The position numbers and the translations under genes are program-made. Below are positions 41,308 to 50,882 of a stretch of DNA of 64,000 nt, piece after piece. Positions within the stretch are counted from its first letter, which is position 1. The number at the start of each line of letters is the position of its first letter. The notes beneath the pieces were generated by a model. It searched no databases and was not told the DNA's origin. It saw only the letters and a program-made list of their open reading frames with translations. The stretch is from JBAOHV01 sp964450685. GTDB taxonomy: Bacteria; Actinomycetota; Acidimicrobiia; Acidimicrobiales; Microtrichaceae. The DNA lies in contig CAYVDN010000008.1 in assembly GCA_964450685.1 (NCBI GenBank), positions 1 to 64,000 on the forward strand. Direction: 5' to 3'.

Positions 41308-43704
41308 TCAGAGGTAGCTGTGGCGTTGCAACCAGCGCATGGCAAGCCACCCCCACAGGGGAGGCAGGTAGAACGTGAAGAGCCGGAAGACCAGGGCGGT
41401 CGCCGTAGCCGTCGGTGCGTCGATCCCCGCCGCGATCAGGCCGGTCATGATCGCCGCCTCCATCACGCCGATGCCGCCGGGCACGGGCATCATCCCTCCG
41501 AAGAGCGCAGCCGAGACGTACACGACGACGAGCGTCGCCAGGTTCAACCGTGCACCGAACGCGACGAGGACGGCTCCGAGCGCCAACGCGAACAGCAGCT
41601 GGTTCGCCAGGTTCCCTCCGAACAGCTGGACGAGCTTTCCGACCGAACACAGACCTCGGAAGGTCTGCATCACCTCTGTGACCATCGGACGGACCCTGGC
41701 GACGATCCGACGCCGGATACGACCCAAAGCCAGAGCGAGCACCGCCGCCACGACCAGGACCGCTGCCAGCACGCCGAGCAACTTCAGGAGACGGTCCACG
41801 TTCACGTCGCCCGGGATCGCGAGGTTCATCTCCACCGAGCCGATACCGAACACCAGGGTCGCCAACAGCAAGGCCATCTGGACCAGGAAGCCCGAGAACC
41901 CGTCGATGGCGGCGATCGACACGGCTGACGCGGCGGGCACACCCTGTCGTTGGAAGAACCGGATGTCGAGCGCCAGGCGCCCCGCGGTGGACGGTACGGC
42001 CAGTGCGATGAACCCGATCGACGCTTGCAACAGAGCGACTGGCCCGTAGGGCAGTGGTCTGGGACACGCCCCGCGTGTCGCCATCGCCTGGGACAGGAAC
42101 GGCAGCTGGGCCAGGACCAACGCCAGCAGGAGCCACTCGGTGTCGCCTGAGCGCAACGTCGCGACGATCTCGGCCGGGTCCACCTCGCCGAGCGCTGTGA
42201 TCAGGGCGAAGGCCACCAGGACCAGCAGTGCGACGGTCAGCAGTGTCCGGGGTGAGACCCGTCGGAGCTGCGCCATCTCGGGTTCATCCGCTCCGACCAC
42301 ACCCGCTGCCGCCGAGCGCAGCGCATCCAGGTCGAGCCCGGCGTCCTTTATCGATCTGCGCAGGTCCGGCCCCATCGCCGGGACCTGCAGATACGCGAGC
42401 AGGTCGATCACGCCCTGATCACCGAGGGAGTCGGCCGCGGCAAGGACCGCTCGCTCGATCCCGAAGACGGCAGCTGTGCTGACCATCGTCTGGGCGAGGT
42501 CGACGCGCAGGTCGTCCTCGGAGGGGGCCACCTGCGCCGAGCCGAGGCCGCTCAGGCGAACGTTCCCGTCGACCACATGGAACGAGTCGGGTGAGAGCGC
42601 CCCGTGGACCAGACCGGCGTCGTGGAGAGACCCGACGACCTCCCATACCCTGGAGAGCAGCTCGGGGTCCCCGTCCCTCTCCACGTCTGAAAGTGCGGTC
42701 CCGCCACCCGAGATCACGACCAGCGCGTCGTGCGAACGTGTCTCGGCAGCGACCAGCACCTCTGGCACCGGAACCCCCCGACGATCCGCCAACAGCGTCA
42801 TGAAGCCTTCGTGCTCCACCTGCTGGCGGCGGCTGGACGCCACCGGTGTCGCGTCCCGGTACCAGGCAGAGCGCCACGCCCGCGACAACACCTGTGTGTC
42901 GCGTGCGTCCCGTCCGTAGACCTTCACAACGACCGGCTCCCCGTCGTGGACTCCTTCGACCACGAGGACTCCGCTGTGCTGACGTTCCTTCATCCTCAGC
43001 TCGGCCACGTCCAGGTCGACGTCAGCCAGGGCGACGGCCACCTCCTCGATCGACGGACGGCCGGCCCTGGACCCGATGGCCAGGTGCACGACAGACGCTG
43101 CGGCTACCGCTCCGAGCATCGACAACACCGCCCCGACCGGGGTCGTGGCACCGAGCATCGCAACCGAACCGGCTGCACCCCACACCAGCCATCGGCCGAG
43201 CCGGCGGAACGGCAACGACAGGTGTGGTGACGCAGCGAAGGAGACCGCCACACCCACCAGCAACGCCACCAGCGGAACGGAGCCGAGCGACCCACCGGTC
43301 ACCGCCTGCGAGGTCGACGGCCACGAGCCCTCGAGACCACGCTGAGCCAGGACGGCACCCGCCAGGGCGACGACAGCTGTCGTGAAGGCGTCTATCAGTA
43401 CCTCTCCCCGACGCCGTACCACTGCTGCGATCAGGATGACGAAGACCCAGAGCACCACTGAGATGGCACCGAGTCGCCACAACAGGTCCAGTGCAGGTGG
43501 AACCTCACCGATCAGGTCGATCAGCGCCGACTCGAACCCCGATGGAGGTATCGCAACCGCGGCGAGGATGACAGAGAGCGTGCAGGACACGACGAGCCAC
43601 AGGACGTCTGAGCCGGATCGCTCCCGCTTACCGCCCCGAGCGGATGCGAAGAACGGCACACCACGCCCCGCCGGGCGCCACAACGCGCCACGTGACCCAC
43701 TCAC
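41308..43704 (-). CDS. Fusion of a pseudokinase-like domain and an LPG-synthase/AglD-type flippase-like membrane domain
   Basis: The 798-residue protein has about six N-terminal membrane helices, a cytoplasmic kinase-like domain (about 220-420), then about eight helices of the LPG_synthase_TM/UPF0104 type (about 485-798), with FIALAVPSTAGRLALDIRFFQRQG and GGMMPVPGGIGVMEAAIM. In the kinase-like part the ATP-binding lysine (VVVKVYG, K261) is kept, but the HRD loop is HGALSPDSF and DFG is SGLG. It is therefore likely catalytically dead. TACGTT lies 6 nt before the GTG start. Confidence 0.8.
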   Translation of the reverse strand: MSGSRGALWRPAGRGVPFFASARGGKRERSGSDVLWLVVSCTLSVILAAVAIPPSGFESALIDLIGEVPPALDLLWRLGAISVVLWVFVILIAAVVRRRGEVLIDAFTTAVVALAGAVLAQRGLEGSWPSTSQAVTGGSLGSVPLVALLVGVAVSFAASPHLSLPFRRLGRWLVWGAAGSVAMLGATTPVGAVLSMLGAVAAASVVHLAIGSRAGRPSIEEVAVALADVDLDVAELRMKERQHSGVLVVEGVHDGEPVVVKVYGRDARDTQVLSRAWRSAWYRDATPVASSRRQQVEHEGFMTLLADRRGVPVPEVLVAAETRSHDALVVISGGGTALSDVERDGDPELLSRVWEVVGSLHDAGLVHGALSPDSFHVVDGNVRLSGLGSAQVAPSEDDLRVDLAQTMVSTAAVFGIERAVLAAADSLGDQGVIDLLAYLQVPAMGPDLRRSIKDAGLDLDALRSAAAGVVGADEPEMAQLRRVSPRTLLTVALLVLVAFALITALGEVDPAEIVATLRSGDTEWLLLALVLAQLPFLSQAMATRGACPRPLPYGPVALLQASIGFIALAVPSTAGRLALDIRFFQRQGVPAASAVSIAAIDGFSGFLVQMALLLATLVFGIGSVEMNLAIPGDVNVDRLLKLLGVLAAVLVVAAVLALALGRIRRRIVARVRPMVTEVMQTFRGLCSVGKLVQLFGGNLANQLLFALALGAVLVAFGARLNLATLVVVYVSAALFGGMMPVPGGIGVMEAAIMTGLIAAGIDAPTATATALVFRLFTFYLPPLWGWLAMRWLQRHSYL

Positions 43705-43710
43705 ACGCTC

Positions 43711-43716
43711 AACGTA
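43711..43716 (-). promoter_or_regulatory. Probable -10 element of the pseudokinase-flippase gene
   Basis: The minus-strand TACGTT lies 6 nt before the GTG at 43704. Confidence 0.45.
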
Positions 43717-43728
43717 ACGCCCGCAGGC

Positions 43729-45321
43729 TCAGCCGCGGGTGACCATGACCTGCTGACCCGCGGCGTTCCAGTCGAAGGTCGCGCGGCGCCTGGCGGCGGA
43801 TGCGGCTGCCGCGGTGTCGCGTCGGAGCGCGTCCACCGTGTGGAAGGTGACCCGGGCGTGATCGGGTGTGCACTCGAGCAACCCGAAGCCACGCCGCGAA
43901 AGATCCGCATGGCGAAAACTGGGGCGGAGGGTCCTGGTCCCGTCCGCCAGCAGCGGCGCCAGATCCCCCGCGTAGTCGACCCCGCGGGACGACACCGAAC
44001 CGCAGACGAACTCCTGGGCCACCACTGGACTTGTCGGGTCGTCGTAGTCCTCGATCACGTCGGACTGGAAGAACGCGTGGATGTCACCGGTCAGGAACCC
44101 GACTCCACGGATCGACTCGGTGCGGAGGAACGCAGTCAGCAGGTTGCGCTCGTCCATGTAGCCGGTCCAGTCGTCGAAGTTCGCGTAGACGCCCGCGTTG
44201 CGAGGCAGCCTGGGGTCGAGTTGACGCAGCGCAGGCTCGTCCAGGTCCACGAGTCTGATCGGCGAGAACATCACCTGGTTGCCGACGAGCTTCCAGGTGA
44301 CTCCGTCGGCCTCTGCGGTTCCCCATCGATCCAGCAGCCAGTCACGCTGATCGGTTCCCAGGATGGTACGACCGGCCCGATGGGCCACGCGTCCCGGAGG
44401 GCCTAGCGTGGAGGCGAGCATCAGCGTCCCCCCGCCGGGTATGTGCGGCTGGGGATCGCGGTACTGGCGGGTGTCGAGCAGGGCGAGGTCGACGAGTCGC
44501 CCCCAGCGCACACCCCTGTGGATCCGGTTCCCCTCGATCCGCATGACCGGCTGGTACTCGAACCATGCCCTGTAGGCGGCTGCTGCACGTTCGGGCTGCT
44601 CGACGAGGGTCAGGCGGTTGTAGTCGTTGAGCACCTCGTGGTCGTCCCAGATGGGGGCGAACGCGTGTGCCGCGTGAGCGGCGCGCAGGTCGGGGTCGGA
44701 ACGGTAGAGGCGGTACTTGGCCCGGTACCCCTCGAGATCGGTCGCCTCCACCGGGTCGAGACGAACGTCGAGCGGGCTCGTCGAATCGGACTCGTAGATG
44801 TAATCGCCGAGGAAGACGACGCCATCCAGATCCGAATCGGCTACGGTCCTCCACGCCGGGTACAGACCCGCGCCGTAGTTCTGACAACTGGCCACGGCGA
44901 GACGCACAGAAGCGACCTGCGCGTCCGAATCCGGGAGTGTCCGGGTGCGCCCGACAGGACTCGACACGCCGTCGACCTCGAAGCGGTACCAGTAGGTCGC
45001 GCCGGGCTCCAGGCCTTCGACGAGCACCTTGGCGCAACCGTCCGCGGTCGGATCCGCCACCGCGGTACCAGCGGCGACCACGTTCGTCAGGGACCCGTCG
45101 GTGGCCACGAACCAGCGAAGCTCGGTGGCGTTCGACGCGCCCGGGGAGAACCGTGTCCACAACACCGTCGAGCCCGGTCCGTGCACACCCGACGCGACAC
45201 CGCAGTCGAACGGCCCCAGGTCCACCTGGGGACCGGGTGACGGCGAGCACCCGAGCACATGGACAGCAGCGATCCCCCCTGCGCCCACCAGACTTCCACG
45301 CAGCATCGTCCGACGGTCCAA
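43729..45321 (-). CDS. phoD: PhoD-like alkaline phosphatase, Tat lipoprotein
   Basis: The 530-residue protein has a Tat-like signal (RRTMLRGSLVG) with a lipobox VLGC, an Ig-like N-terminal domain (about 35-130) and a metallophosphatase domain with SCQNYGAGLYPAW, FLGDYIYE, IWDDHEVLND and LTGDIHAFF. PhoD enzymes hydrolyse phosphomonoesters and diesters outside the cell with Fe/Ca. The start is a TTG; GGAGGGGGG precedes it. The Cys after the Tat signal makes it likely membrane-anchored. Confidence 0.9.
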   Translation of the reverse strand: MDRRTMLRGSLVGAGGIAAVHVLGCSPSPGPQVDLGPFDCGVASGVHGPGSTVLWTRFSPGASNATELRWFVATDGSLTNVVAAGTAVADPTADGCAKVLVEGLEPGATYWYRFEVDGVSSPVGRTRTLPDSDAQVASVRLAVASCQNYGAGLYPAWRTVADSDLDGVVFLGDYIYESDSTSPLDVRLDPVEATDLEGYRAKYRLYRSDPDLRAAHAAHAFAPIWDDHEVLNDYNRLTLVEQPERAAAAYRAWFEYQPVMRIEGNRIHRGVRWGRLVDLALLDTRQYRDPQPHIPGGGTLMLASTLGPPGRVAHRAGRTILGTDQRDWLLDRWGTAEADGVTWKLVGNQVMFSPIRLVDLDEPALRQLDPRLPRNAGVYANFDDWTGYMDERNLLTAFLRTESIRGVGFLTGDIHAFFQSDVIEDYDDPTSPVVAQEFVCGSVSSRGVDYAGDLAPLLADGTRTLRPSFRHADLSRRGFGLLECTPDHARVTFHTVDALRRDTAAAASAARRRATFDWNAAGQQVMVTRG

Positions 45322-45423
45322 CGCCGTCCCCCCTCCGAACTAGCACCGGTCGACCCCAGGCGGGCTCGCCTGGGTGGAGGGTACGCCCGGAATGCGTGGC
45401 CGACCAGTGTTGTTGGCGGACCC

Positions 45424-45816
45424 ATGGCACTCGATCCAGCACTCGCGGAGCTCGCCCGCTCCAAGAACTTCGCCGCCTTCAGCACCCTGATGCCGGACGG
45501 CCGACCCCAGACACAACTGATGTGGGTCCACGCCGACGACGAGCATCTCCTGATCAACACCGAGGTCGGACGTCAGAAGTTCCGCAACATCGGACGTGAC
45601 CCCCGCGTGACCGTCACGGTATTCGACCGCGAGAACCCCTACCGGTACGTAGAGGCTCGCGGCCGCGTCGTGTCCACCGACGCCGGTCCCGCGGCCAGGG
45701 CGCACATCGACGAGCTCGCCCAGAAGTACACCGGGGCGGACTACGCCAACCCGATCGGAACCGACCGGGTCATGCTGCGGATCGCGGTGGAACAGGTGCA
45801 CCGCAACGGCGTCTGA
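45424..45816 (+). CDS. PPOX-class F420/FMN-dependent oxidoreductase
   Basis: The 130-residue split-barrel protein has FAAFSTLMPDGRPQTQLMWVHADDEHLLINTEVGRQKFRNI shown here as FAAFSTLMPDGRPQ and LLINTEVGRQKFRNIGRDPR, plus NPYRYVEARGRVV. These are the cofactor-binding strands of the actinobacterial PPOX class that often use F420 or FMN. Substrate unknown. No clear RBS or leaderless -10 was seen. Confidence 0.88.
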   Translation: MALDPALAELARSKNFAAFSTLMPDGRPQTQLMWVHADDEHLLINTEVGRQKFRNIGRDPRVTVTVFDRENPYRYVEARGRVVSTDAGPAARAHIDELAQKYTGADYANPIGTDRVMLRIAVEQVHRNGV

Positions 45817-45844
45817 GCCCAGCAGCGTCCGGTCGCACGGAGGG

Positions 45845-46669
45845 TCAGATCGTGACAGCCATGTTCGACGCCAGATGGAGGCCCATGGCCTGGTCACCAG
45901 CAATCTCCAGGTCTGCCCCCAGGTGCAGATCGGCGCTGGTGCGCCCACCGCTCAGTCGGAGGAACAGCGTGTCTGGCATCGCGAGTGTCACATCGGGTTC
46001 GTCGTGGGTGCCGTCGAGCAGCTGACCACGCCCACCGACGACGCCGATCATGTATGTACGTACGACAGGACCGGTGAGGTCGATCCGCACCACCGTTCCC
46101 TCGGGGAGCGCAGCGCGACGTGACACCACGAAACCGAGCGCGCCGTCGACCTCGGGAAGTGCCGCCGCCATGGCCGCCACATCGGCCCTGTCGGCTGCAC
46201 CGACCGCGTCTCGGATGTCGAGCTCGTGCAGGTAGATGTCGAAGTGGCGTATGCGCATGAAGCGCCCGTACGTCTCGTCCTTGCCGACCGGCGTCCACGA
46301 CGGGGCGTCGAAGTCGGCCTGTGTCATCGACGCCAGCGATGCCCGACGGCGCTCGACGGCCCGACGGAAGCCGTCCAGCACCTGGGTGCCGGTGAGCCCG
46401 CGTTCTGACTCGACCCACACCTCGACCACCGTGTCGAAGTCGGTGTTGACGTGGTCGAGATGTGCCACCTGCACATCGGGTGCGGGGTCCCCCTCCAGCG
46501 ACCGTTCGATGCCCGTCACGTGGGACAGGACGTCCTTGACCGTCCAGCCGGGCAGACAGGTCGGGGTTGACCACTGGTCCTCGTCGAAGCCGCTGCACAA
46601 CCGGTCGAGCGCAGCGAAGTCGGCGAGGAGCAGGTCACGCATCGGCGCGATGTCGACGATGGTTCCCAC
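45845..46669 (-). CDS. Maleylpyruvate isomerase-family (DinB-like) protein
   Basis: The 274-residue protein has an N-terminal mycothiol-dependent DinB-like helical bundle with LCSGFDEDQWSTPTCLPGWTVKDVLSHVTGIE and a metal-site histidine, MRIRHFDIYLHELDIRD, then a C-terminal SCP2-like domain (about 190-274). Such proteins act in mycothiol-dependent detoxification or isomerisation. The GTG at 46669 has GGAGG six bases upstream; the longer frame reaching 46846 lacks any such signal. Confidence 0.87.
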   Translation of the reverse strand: MGTIVDIAPMRDLLLADFAALDRLCSGFDEDQWSTPTCLPGWTVKDVLSHVTGIERSLEGDPAPDVQVAHLDHVNTDFDTVVEVWVESERGLTGTQVLDGFRRAVERRRASLASMTQADFDAPSWTPVGKDETYGRFMRIRHFDIYLHELDIRDAVGAADRADVAAMAAALPEVDGALGFVVSRRAALPEGTVVRIDLTGPVVRTYMIGVVGGRGQLLDGTHDEPDVTLAMPDTLFLRLSGGRTSADLHLGADLEIAGDQAMGLHLASNMAVTI

Positions 46670-46776
46670 AAGTGGCCTCCTGTCCAGGTGTCCGACCGAG
46701 CAGTTGTAGCCGAACGGCCGGATGTCGTGGAACAGATTTCCTCGACCCGGGCGCCGAACGCGCCGATGGGGTCCAT

Positions 46777-48501
46777 GTGGAACCCGCACAGGCGAACGAG
46801 GCAGCCGGGCGATCGCCCGATGAGCTGTCGTCCGCCGTCCCTCCATCCTGGCGCCAAGGACTGCACCTGCTCGCCGAGCACCTCCCGCTGGGGATCTTCG
46901 TCACCTCGGCCGAGGGCCGTCCGGTCTACGTCAGCCCTCGCTGCGCCGAACTGCTCGATGCCGAACTGCGAGAGGACGGGCAGTGGGACTGGTGGCACCG
47001 CATCCACCCTGATGATCTGCCCAGGGTCCGTGACCGCTGGAGCGAAGCGCTGAACACTCCGTGCAACGGTTTCGACGAGACGTTCCGACTCACCGGCGGA
47101 GACACCGAGAGATGGATCCGCTCGCGTGCCGACTTCGTGCTGAGTGGCGACAATCCCGTCGGAGCGGTCGGCTCGGTGGACGACGTGACGGACCTGCGCG
47201 AACTCCGCAGACGCTCGACCAAGCGCGAGCAGATGCTCGACGCCGTGCTCAGCAGCTCCTCGGACCTGATCGTCGTGATCGATGAGCAGTTGAAGCTGTC
47301 GTTCGTGAGTCAGGGTTCCTGGAAGGTCCTCGGCCGCGACCCGGCAGAGTGGGTCGGAAGGGACGCGTTCGAGCTCATCCACCCCGACGACGTCGGTCGC
47401 GCGGCTGAGTCGGCGTTGGACTCGATCGAGGCCGACAGCGGCCCGCGACCAGCAATCACGGCAAGGCTCCTCCACGCCGACGGTTCGTGGCGCCAGATGC
47501 AACTCGTCGGCAACAACATGGTGGGCGACGACCACGTGCACGGGCTCGTGGTCACCGTGCACGACCTCTCGCAGCAGCTCGAGGCGGAGGCGACCGCAGC
47601 TGCCGCGACGGACAGGTTCGAGCAGGCGTTCGCCAGGGCCCCGATCGGGATGTGCCTGATCGCGAACGACGGGCGACTGATCCGCTCCAACCAGGCGTTC
47701 GCCACCATGCTCGGCCGGACCGTGCAGGACCTCGCAGGTGAGCAGCTGATCGCTCTGGCCCACCCGGAAGACCGTGCGATGGCGACGGAACGGGCGCTGT
47801 CCATCCTTGCCAACGACGACCGCGACCCGATCGAGTTGCGATTCATCGGACCCGGCGGTCGCACGGCATGGGTTCGCGCGACAGCAACGGTCGTGCGCGA
47901 CGAGGACGGCAACGCCGAACACACGATCGCCCACCTCGAGGACGTCACCGAGCAGAGGTCGGTACGCGAACAACTCGAACGCGCAGCGGCACACGACCCG
48001 CTGACGGGCCTGCTCAACAGAGCGGGGTTCTCACAGAGGTTCGAGCGGGCATCCGCGGACGGCGAGTCGACCTCCGGAGCGCTGCTGCTGATCGATCTGG
48101 ACGGGTTCAAGCCGATCAACGACGACCACGGCCACGCCGCCGGTGACGAGCTGCTGGTCCAGGTCGCTCGACGCCTGGCCGAGAGCGTCCGCTCGAGCGA
48201 CCTTGTCGGCCGTCTCGGCGGCGATGAGTTCGCGGTCTACCAGGCGGGGGCCAGCGACGCCGCAATGGTGGTTGCATTGGGCGAACGGGTCCGGGCGTCG
48301 CTGGCCAGTCCGTTCCAGATCGCTGCCGGCTCGGTACGGATATCGGGTTCGGTTGGAGTGGCGATGCTCGACGGCGACGTGGAACTGAGCCGCGCCCTGG
48401 CTGCCGCCGACGCTGCGTCCTATGCGGCAAAGCGATCCGGAGGCGACCGCATAGAGCTGACGTGGTGCACCGAACTCGGTTTCGCAGGCTTGGAGCGCTG
48501 A
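46777..48501 (+). CDS. PAS-PAS-PAS-GGDEF diguanylate cyclase
   Basis: The 574-residue soluble protein has three PAS domains (about 25-145, 150-275 and 285-400) and a GGDEF domain (about 405-570) with DPLTGLLNRAGF, LLIDLDGFKPINDDHGHAAGDELL and the active loop GRLGGDEFAVY. It makes cyclic di-GMP. No EAL domain is attached. The GTG start at 46777 (GGGG upstream) is provisional; an ORF extension to 46567 is antisense to the neighbouring gene. Confidence 0.88.
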   Translation: MEPAQANEAAGRSPDELSSAVPPSWRQGLHLLAEHLPLGIFVTSAEGRPVYVSPRCAELLDAELREDGQWDWWHRIHPDDLPRVRDRWSEALNTPCNGFDETFRLTGGDTERWIRSRADFVLSGDNPVGAVGSVDDVTDLRELRRRSTKREQMLDAVLSSSSDLIVVIDEQLKLSFVSQGSWKVLGRDPAEWVGRDAFELIHPDDVGRAAESALDSIEADSGPRPAITARLLHADGSWRQMQLVGNNMVGDDHVHGLVVTVHDLSQQLEAEATAAAATDRFEQAFARAPIGMCLIANDGRLIRSNQAFATMLGRTVQDLAGEQLIALAHPEDRAMATERALSILANDDRDPIELRFIGPGGRTAWVRATATVVRDEDGNAEHTIAHLEDVTEQRSVREQLERAAAHDPLTGLLNRAGFSQRFERASADGESTSGALLLIDLDGFKPINDDHGHAAGDELLVQVARRLAESVRSSDLVGRLGGDEFAVYQAGASDAAMVVALGERVRASLASPFQIAAGSVRISGSVGVAMLDGDVELSRALAAADAASYAAKRSGGDRIELTWCTELGFAGLER

Positions 48502-48558
48502 CCCCGGCAGTGGAGCTAGGTTGACACCCAGGGGCGACTGATCAGGGAGAGTTGTTCA

Positions 48559-49185
48559 GTGCGGGTGATGATCGTCGACGACCACGTCCTGTTCGCAGAG
48601 AGCCTGGCTCGTCTCATCGAGGACCACAACCGTGGCCACGAGGTGGTGGTGATGGACTCCGTCGCTGCAGTACGCGACGTCGATCCTGCGGTGATCAGTC
48701 GTACCGACATCGCTCTCGTCGACTGGCAGCTCGTCGATGGCAGCGCACCGCAAGTGATCCGCCTGATCAGGGAGCAGGCCGCCGACGCCAGGATCCTTGT
48801 CGTGACCGGAGCCGTGCAGCCTTATGTGGTGAGCGAATCGCGGAACCTCGGCTGTGTCGGAGTGCTCACCAAGGACCAGGCGGCCAGCGAACTGTGGGCG
48901 GCGCTCGAACACGGCGACGACGGGTTCGTCATGTCGCCGTCGGCCATCGATGCGATGCAACGTCCCGGTGCCGGTCTGAGCGCCAGGGAGATGGACGTGG
49001 TTCGTGCGCTCGCCCGGGGTCTGACCAACGCCGAGATCGCGGACGAGCTGTTCATGAGCGTCAACACGGTGCGCAACCACATCCAGCGCATCGCGGCGAA
49101 GCTGGGGGTACGCAGCCGCCTCGACGTCGTGATGAACGCGTTGCGCAACGGGCTCATCGACATGCCCGACGACCAACCGGCCTGA
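48559..49185 (+). CDS. NarL/LuxR-type response regulator
   Basis: The 208-residue protein has a receiver domain with VMIVDDHVLFAES and the likely phosphoacceptor Asp in ALVDWQL (near residue 55), and a LuxR helix-turn-helix with LSAREMDVVRALARGLTNAEIADELFMSVNTVRNHIQRIAAKLG, abbreviated to GLTNAEIADELFMSVNTVRN. The GTG start has GGGAGAG upstream. It is probably phosphorylated by a kinase encoded elsewhere or by the hybrid kinase at 49243-50808. Confidence 0.9.
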   Translation: MRVMIVDDHVLFAESLARLIEDHNRGHEVVVMDSVAAVRDVDPAVISRTDIALVDWQLVDGSAPQVIRLIREQAADARILVVTGAVQPYVVSESRNLGCVGVLTKDQAASELWAALEHGDDGFVMSPSAIDAMQRPGAGLSAREMDVVRALARGLTNAEIADELFMSVNTVRNHIQRIAAKLGVRSRLDVVMNALRNGLIDMPDDQPA

Positions 49186-49242
49186 CGGGCTGACAGGCTG
49201 ACAGATCAGCCGACCTGCTCAACCCACCGGTTCAGCCCACGC

Positions 49243-50808
49243 TCACGATCGGACGCTGCTGTCGATCACAGCTGCCAGCTCGTCCACCCCGTAGGGCTTG
49301 ACCAGCACGGCGACGTCCACCAGATCAGCTTCATCGACCAGGTCGTCGACGAAGCCCGTCATGAACGCGACCGCCAGTCCGGGCCGCATCGTGCGCGCCG
49401 CCCTCGCCAGCTCCACACCGTCGGTGTCGGGCATGCGTACATCGGACAGCAACAGATCGATCTGGGCACCCTGGTGCAGAACGGCAACCGCTGCCGCTGC
49501 GCTCGACGCCTCCAACACGGAGTGGCCGAGCTGTTCGAGCAGCGCCCTGGTCGAACGCAGGACGCCGAGATCGTCGTCGACCACGAGCACCCGAGCAGCG
49601 CCGTCCTTGGCCCCCCCGGCCGTTCCCGAGCTGGCGGCAGTGGATGCTGGCAGCCAGAGCTCCATTCGGGTTCCTGCGCGGCCGTCGATCGATACGTTCT
49701 CGATCGCCACACCACCGCGGTGCTGGCGGGCGACCTCACGCACTATCGGCAACCCCAGCCCGGTGTTGTCCCCTGACTTGGTCGAGTAGAAGGGCTCGAA
49801 CACGCGCTCCATCGCCTGCTCGGGAATTCCTCCACCGCTGTCGATGACGGCCACGACGACGTATTCGTCGGGTGGCAGCTCGTCGGGCCGGGCGTCACCG
49901 GCACCTGCGGATCGCCGTTCTACCGAGACGTGCACTTCGCCTCCGCCACGGGTTCTCGTGGCGTCGACCGCGTTGATGACGAGGTTCATCACCGCCTGTT
50001 CGATACGCGACCGGGATCCGTGCACGGTTGTTCGCTCGTCCTGGGGAACATCTACCACCAGTGCGATGTCGCCGTCATCCAGGCCTCGACTCATCCCGTC
50101 GGCCAGCCATCTGACCAGGTCACTCATCGACTCGTCGCATCGCGGCTCTGCCCGCCTACGACCGACCCTCAGCAACCGCCGCGTCAGCTCGGCGCCGCGG
50201 GAGACGGCGTCGGCGATCTCCCCGGCGTCGCGGCGGACCACCTCATCGGTGGATGCGCGCCCGATCGCGCTCGCGTAGTTGTTGATCGCACCGAGGAGGT
50301 TGTTGACATCGTGCGCGGTGGTGGCGGCCAGGTAGCCGATCGCCTCGACCCGGCTGGCCCGCTCCAGTTCGCGTTCGAGCGCAGCACGCTCCAGAGCCGC
50401 CTGGCGTCGCTCGAGTTCCCGCTCGTCGGCCACGCGCTGCTGCTCTGCTCGGCGAAGTTCGGTTATGTCGCGGATCACCGCCAGGACCTCATCTCCCGAG
50501 ATCCTCGCCACGCGTGCCTCGAAGGTGTGCGCCGTGCCACGGATGTCGAGGTCGTACGTGGTCGATCGCGGCACGCCGTCAGCGGCGACCGCGGCGATCG
50601 CGCCGGACAGCTTGGCCGCCACCCCCGGTGCCGATGACTCCGGCAGGACCTCGTCAACCCGTCTGCCGAGGATCCGCTCACGCGGTAGCGCCAGAAGCGC
50701 GTCGTCGTGGCTGTGCACCTCGAGATAGGTGCCGTCGGCGGCGAGCCGGAAGATCAGATCCGGCAGAGCAGCGATCAACGCGGCGAGCTGGTCGTTGGAC
50801 TCGGTCAT
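49243..50808 (-). CDS. Hybrid sensor kinase (PAS-HisKA-HATPase-REC)
   Basis: The 521-residue soluble protein has an N-terminal PAS domain (about 1-115), a coiled coil (about 115-155), a HisKA with TTAHDVNNLLGAINNYA (acceptor His), an HATPase with MNLVINAVDAT, VIDSGGGIP and GLGLPIVREVARQHRGG, and a C-terminal receiver with VDDDLGVLRS, LSDVRMPDTDGVEL and LVKPYG. Acceptor and receiver are in one chain, suggesting internal phosphorelay. It is convergent with the NarL-type regulator gene. Confidence 0.9.
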   Translation of the reverse strand: MTESNDQLAALIAALPDLIFRLAADGTYLEVHSHDDALLALPRERILGRRVDEVLPESSAPGVAAKLSGAIAAVAADGVPRSTTYDLDIRGTAHTFEARVARISGDEVLAVIRDITELRRAEQQRVADERELERRQAALERAALERELERASRVEAIGYLAATTAHDVNNLLGAINNYASAIGRASTDEVVRRDAGEIADAVSRGAELTRRLLRVGRRRAEPRCDESMSDLVRWLADGMSRGLDDGDIALVVDVPQDERTTVHGSRSRIEQAVMNLVINAVDATRTRGGGEVHVSVERRSAGAGDARPDELPPDEYVVVAVIDSGGGIPEQAMERVFEPFYSTKSGDNTGLGLPIVREVARQHRGGVAIENVSIDGRAGTRMELWLPASTAASSGTAGGAKDGAARVLVVDDDLGVLRSTRALLEQLGHSVLEASSAAAAVAVLHQGAQIDLLLSDVRMPDTDGVELARAARTMRPGLAVAFMTGFVDDLVDEADLVDVAVLVKPYGVDELAAVIDSSVRS

Positions 50809-50882
50809 CGTCGGACATCATCGTGCAACTCGCAGCGTCGATGACACCCTTGCGCGACACTGCTGCGATCTAAGGAGCACCG

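Noticed and set aside
49196..49211. Hairpin GGCTGA-CAGA-TCAGCC after the response regulator gene
   Set aside because: Only a 6-bp stem with no T-run; too weak to call a terminator.
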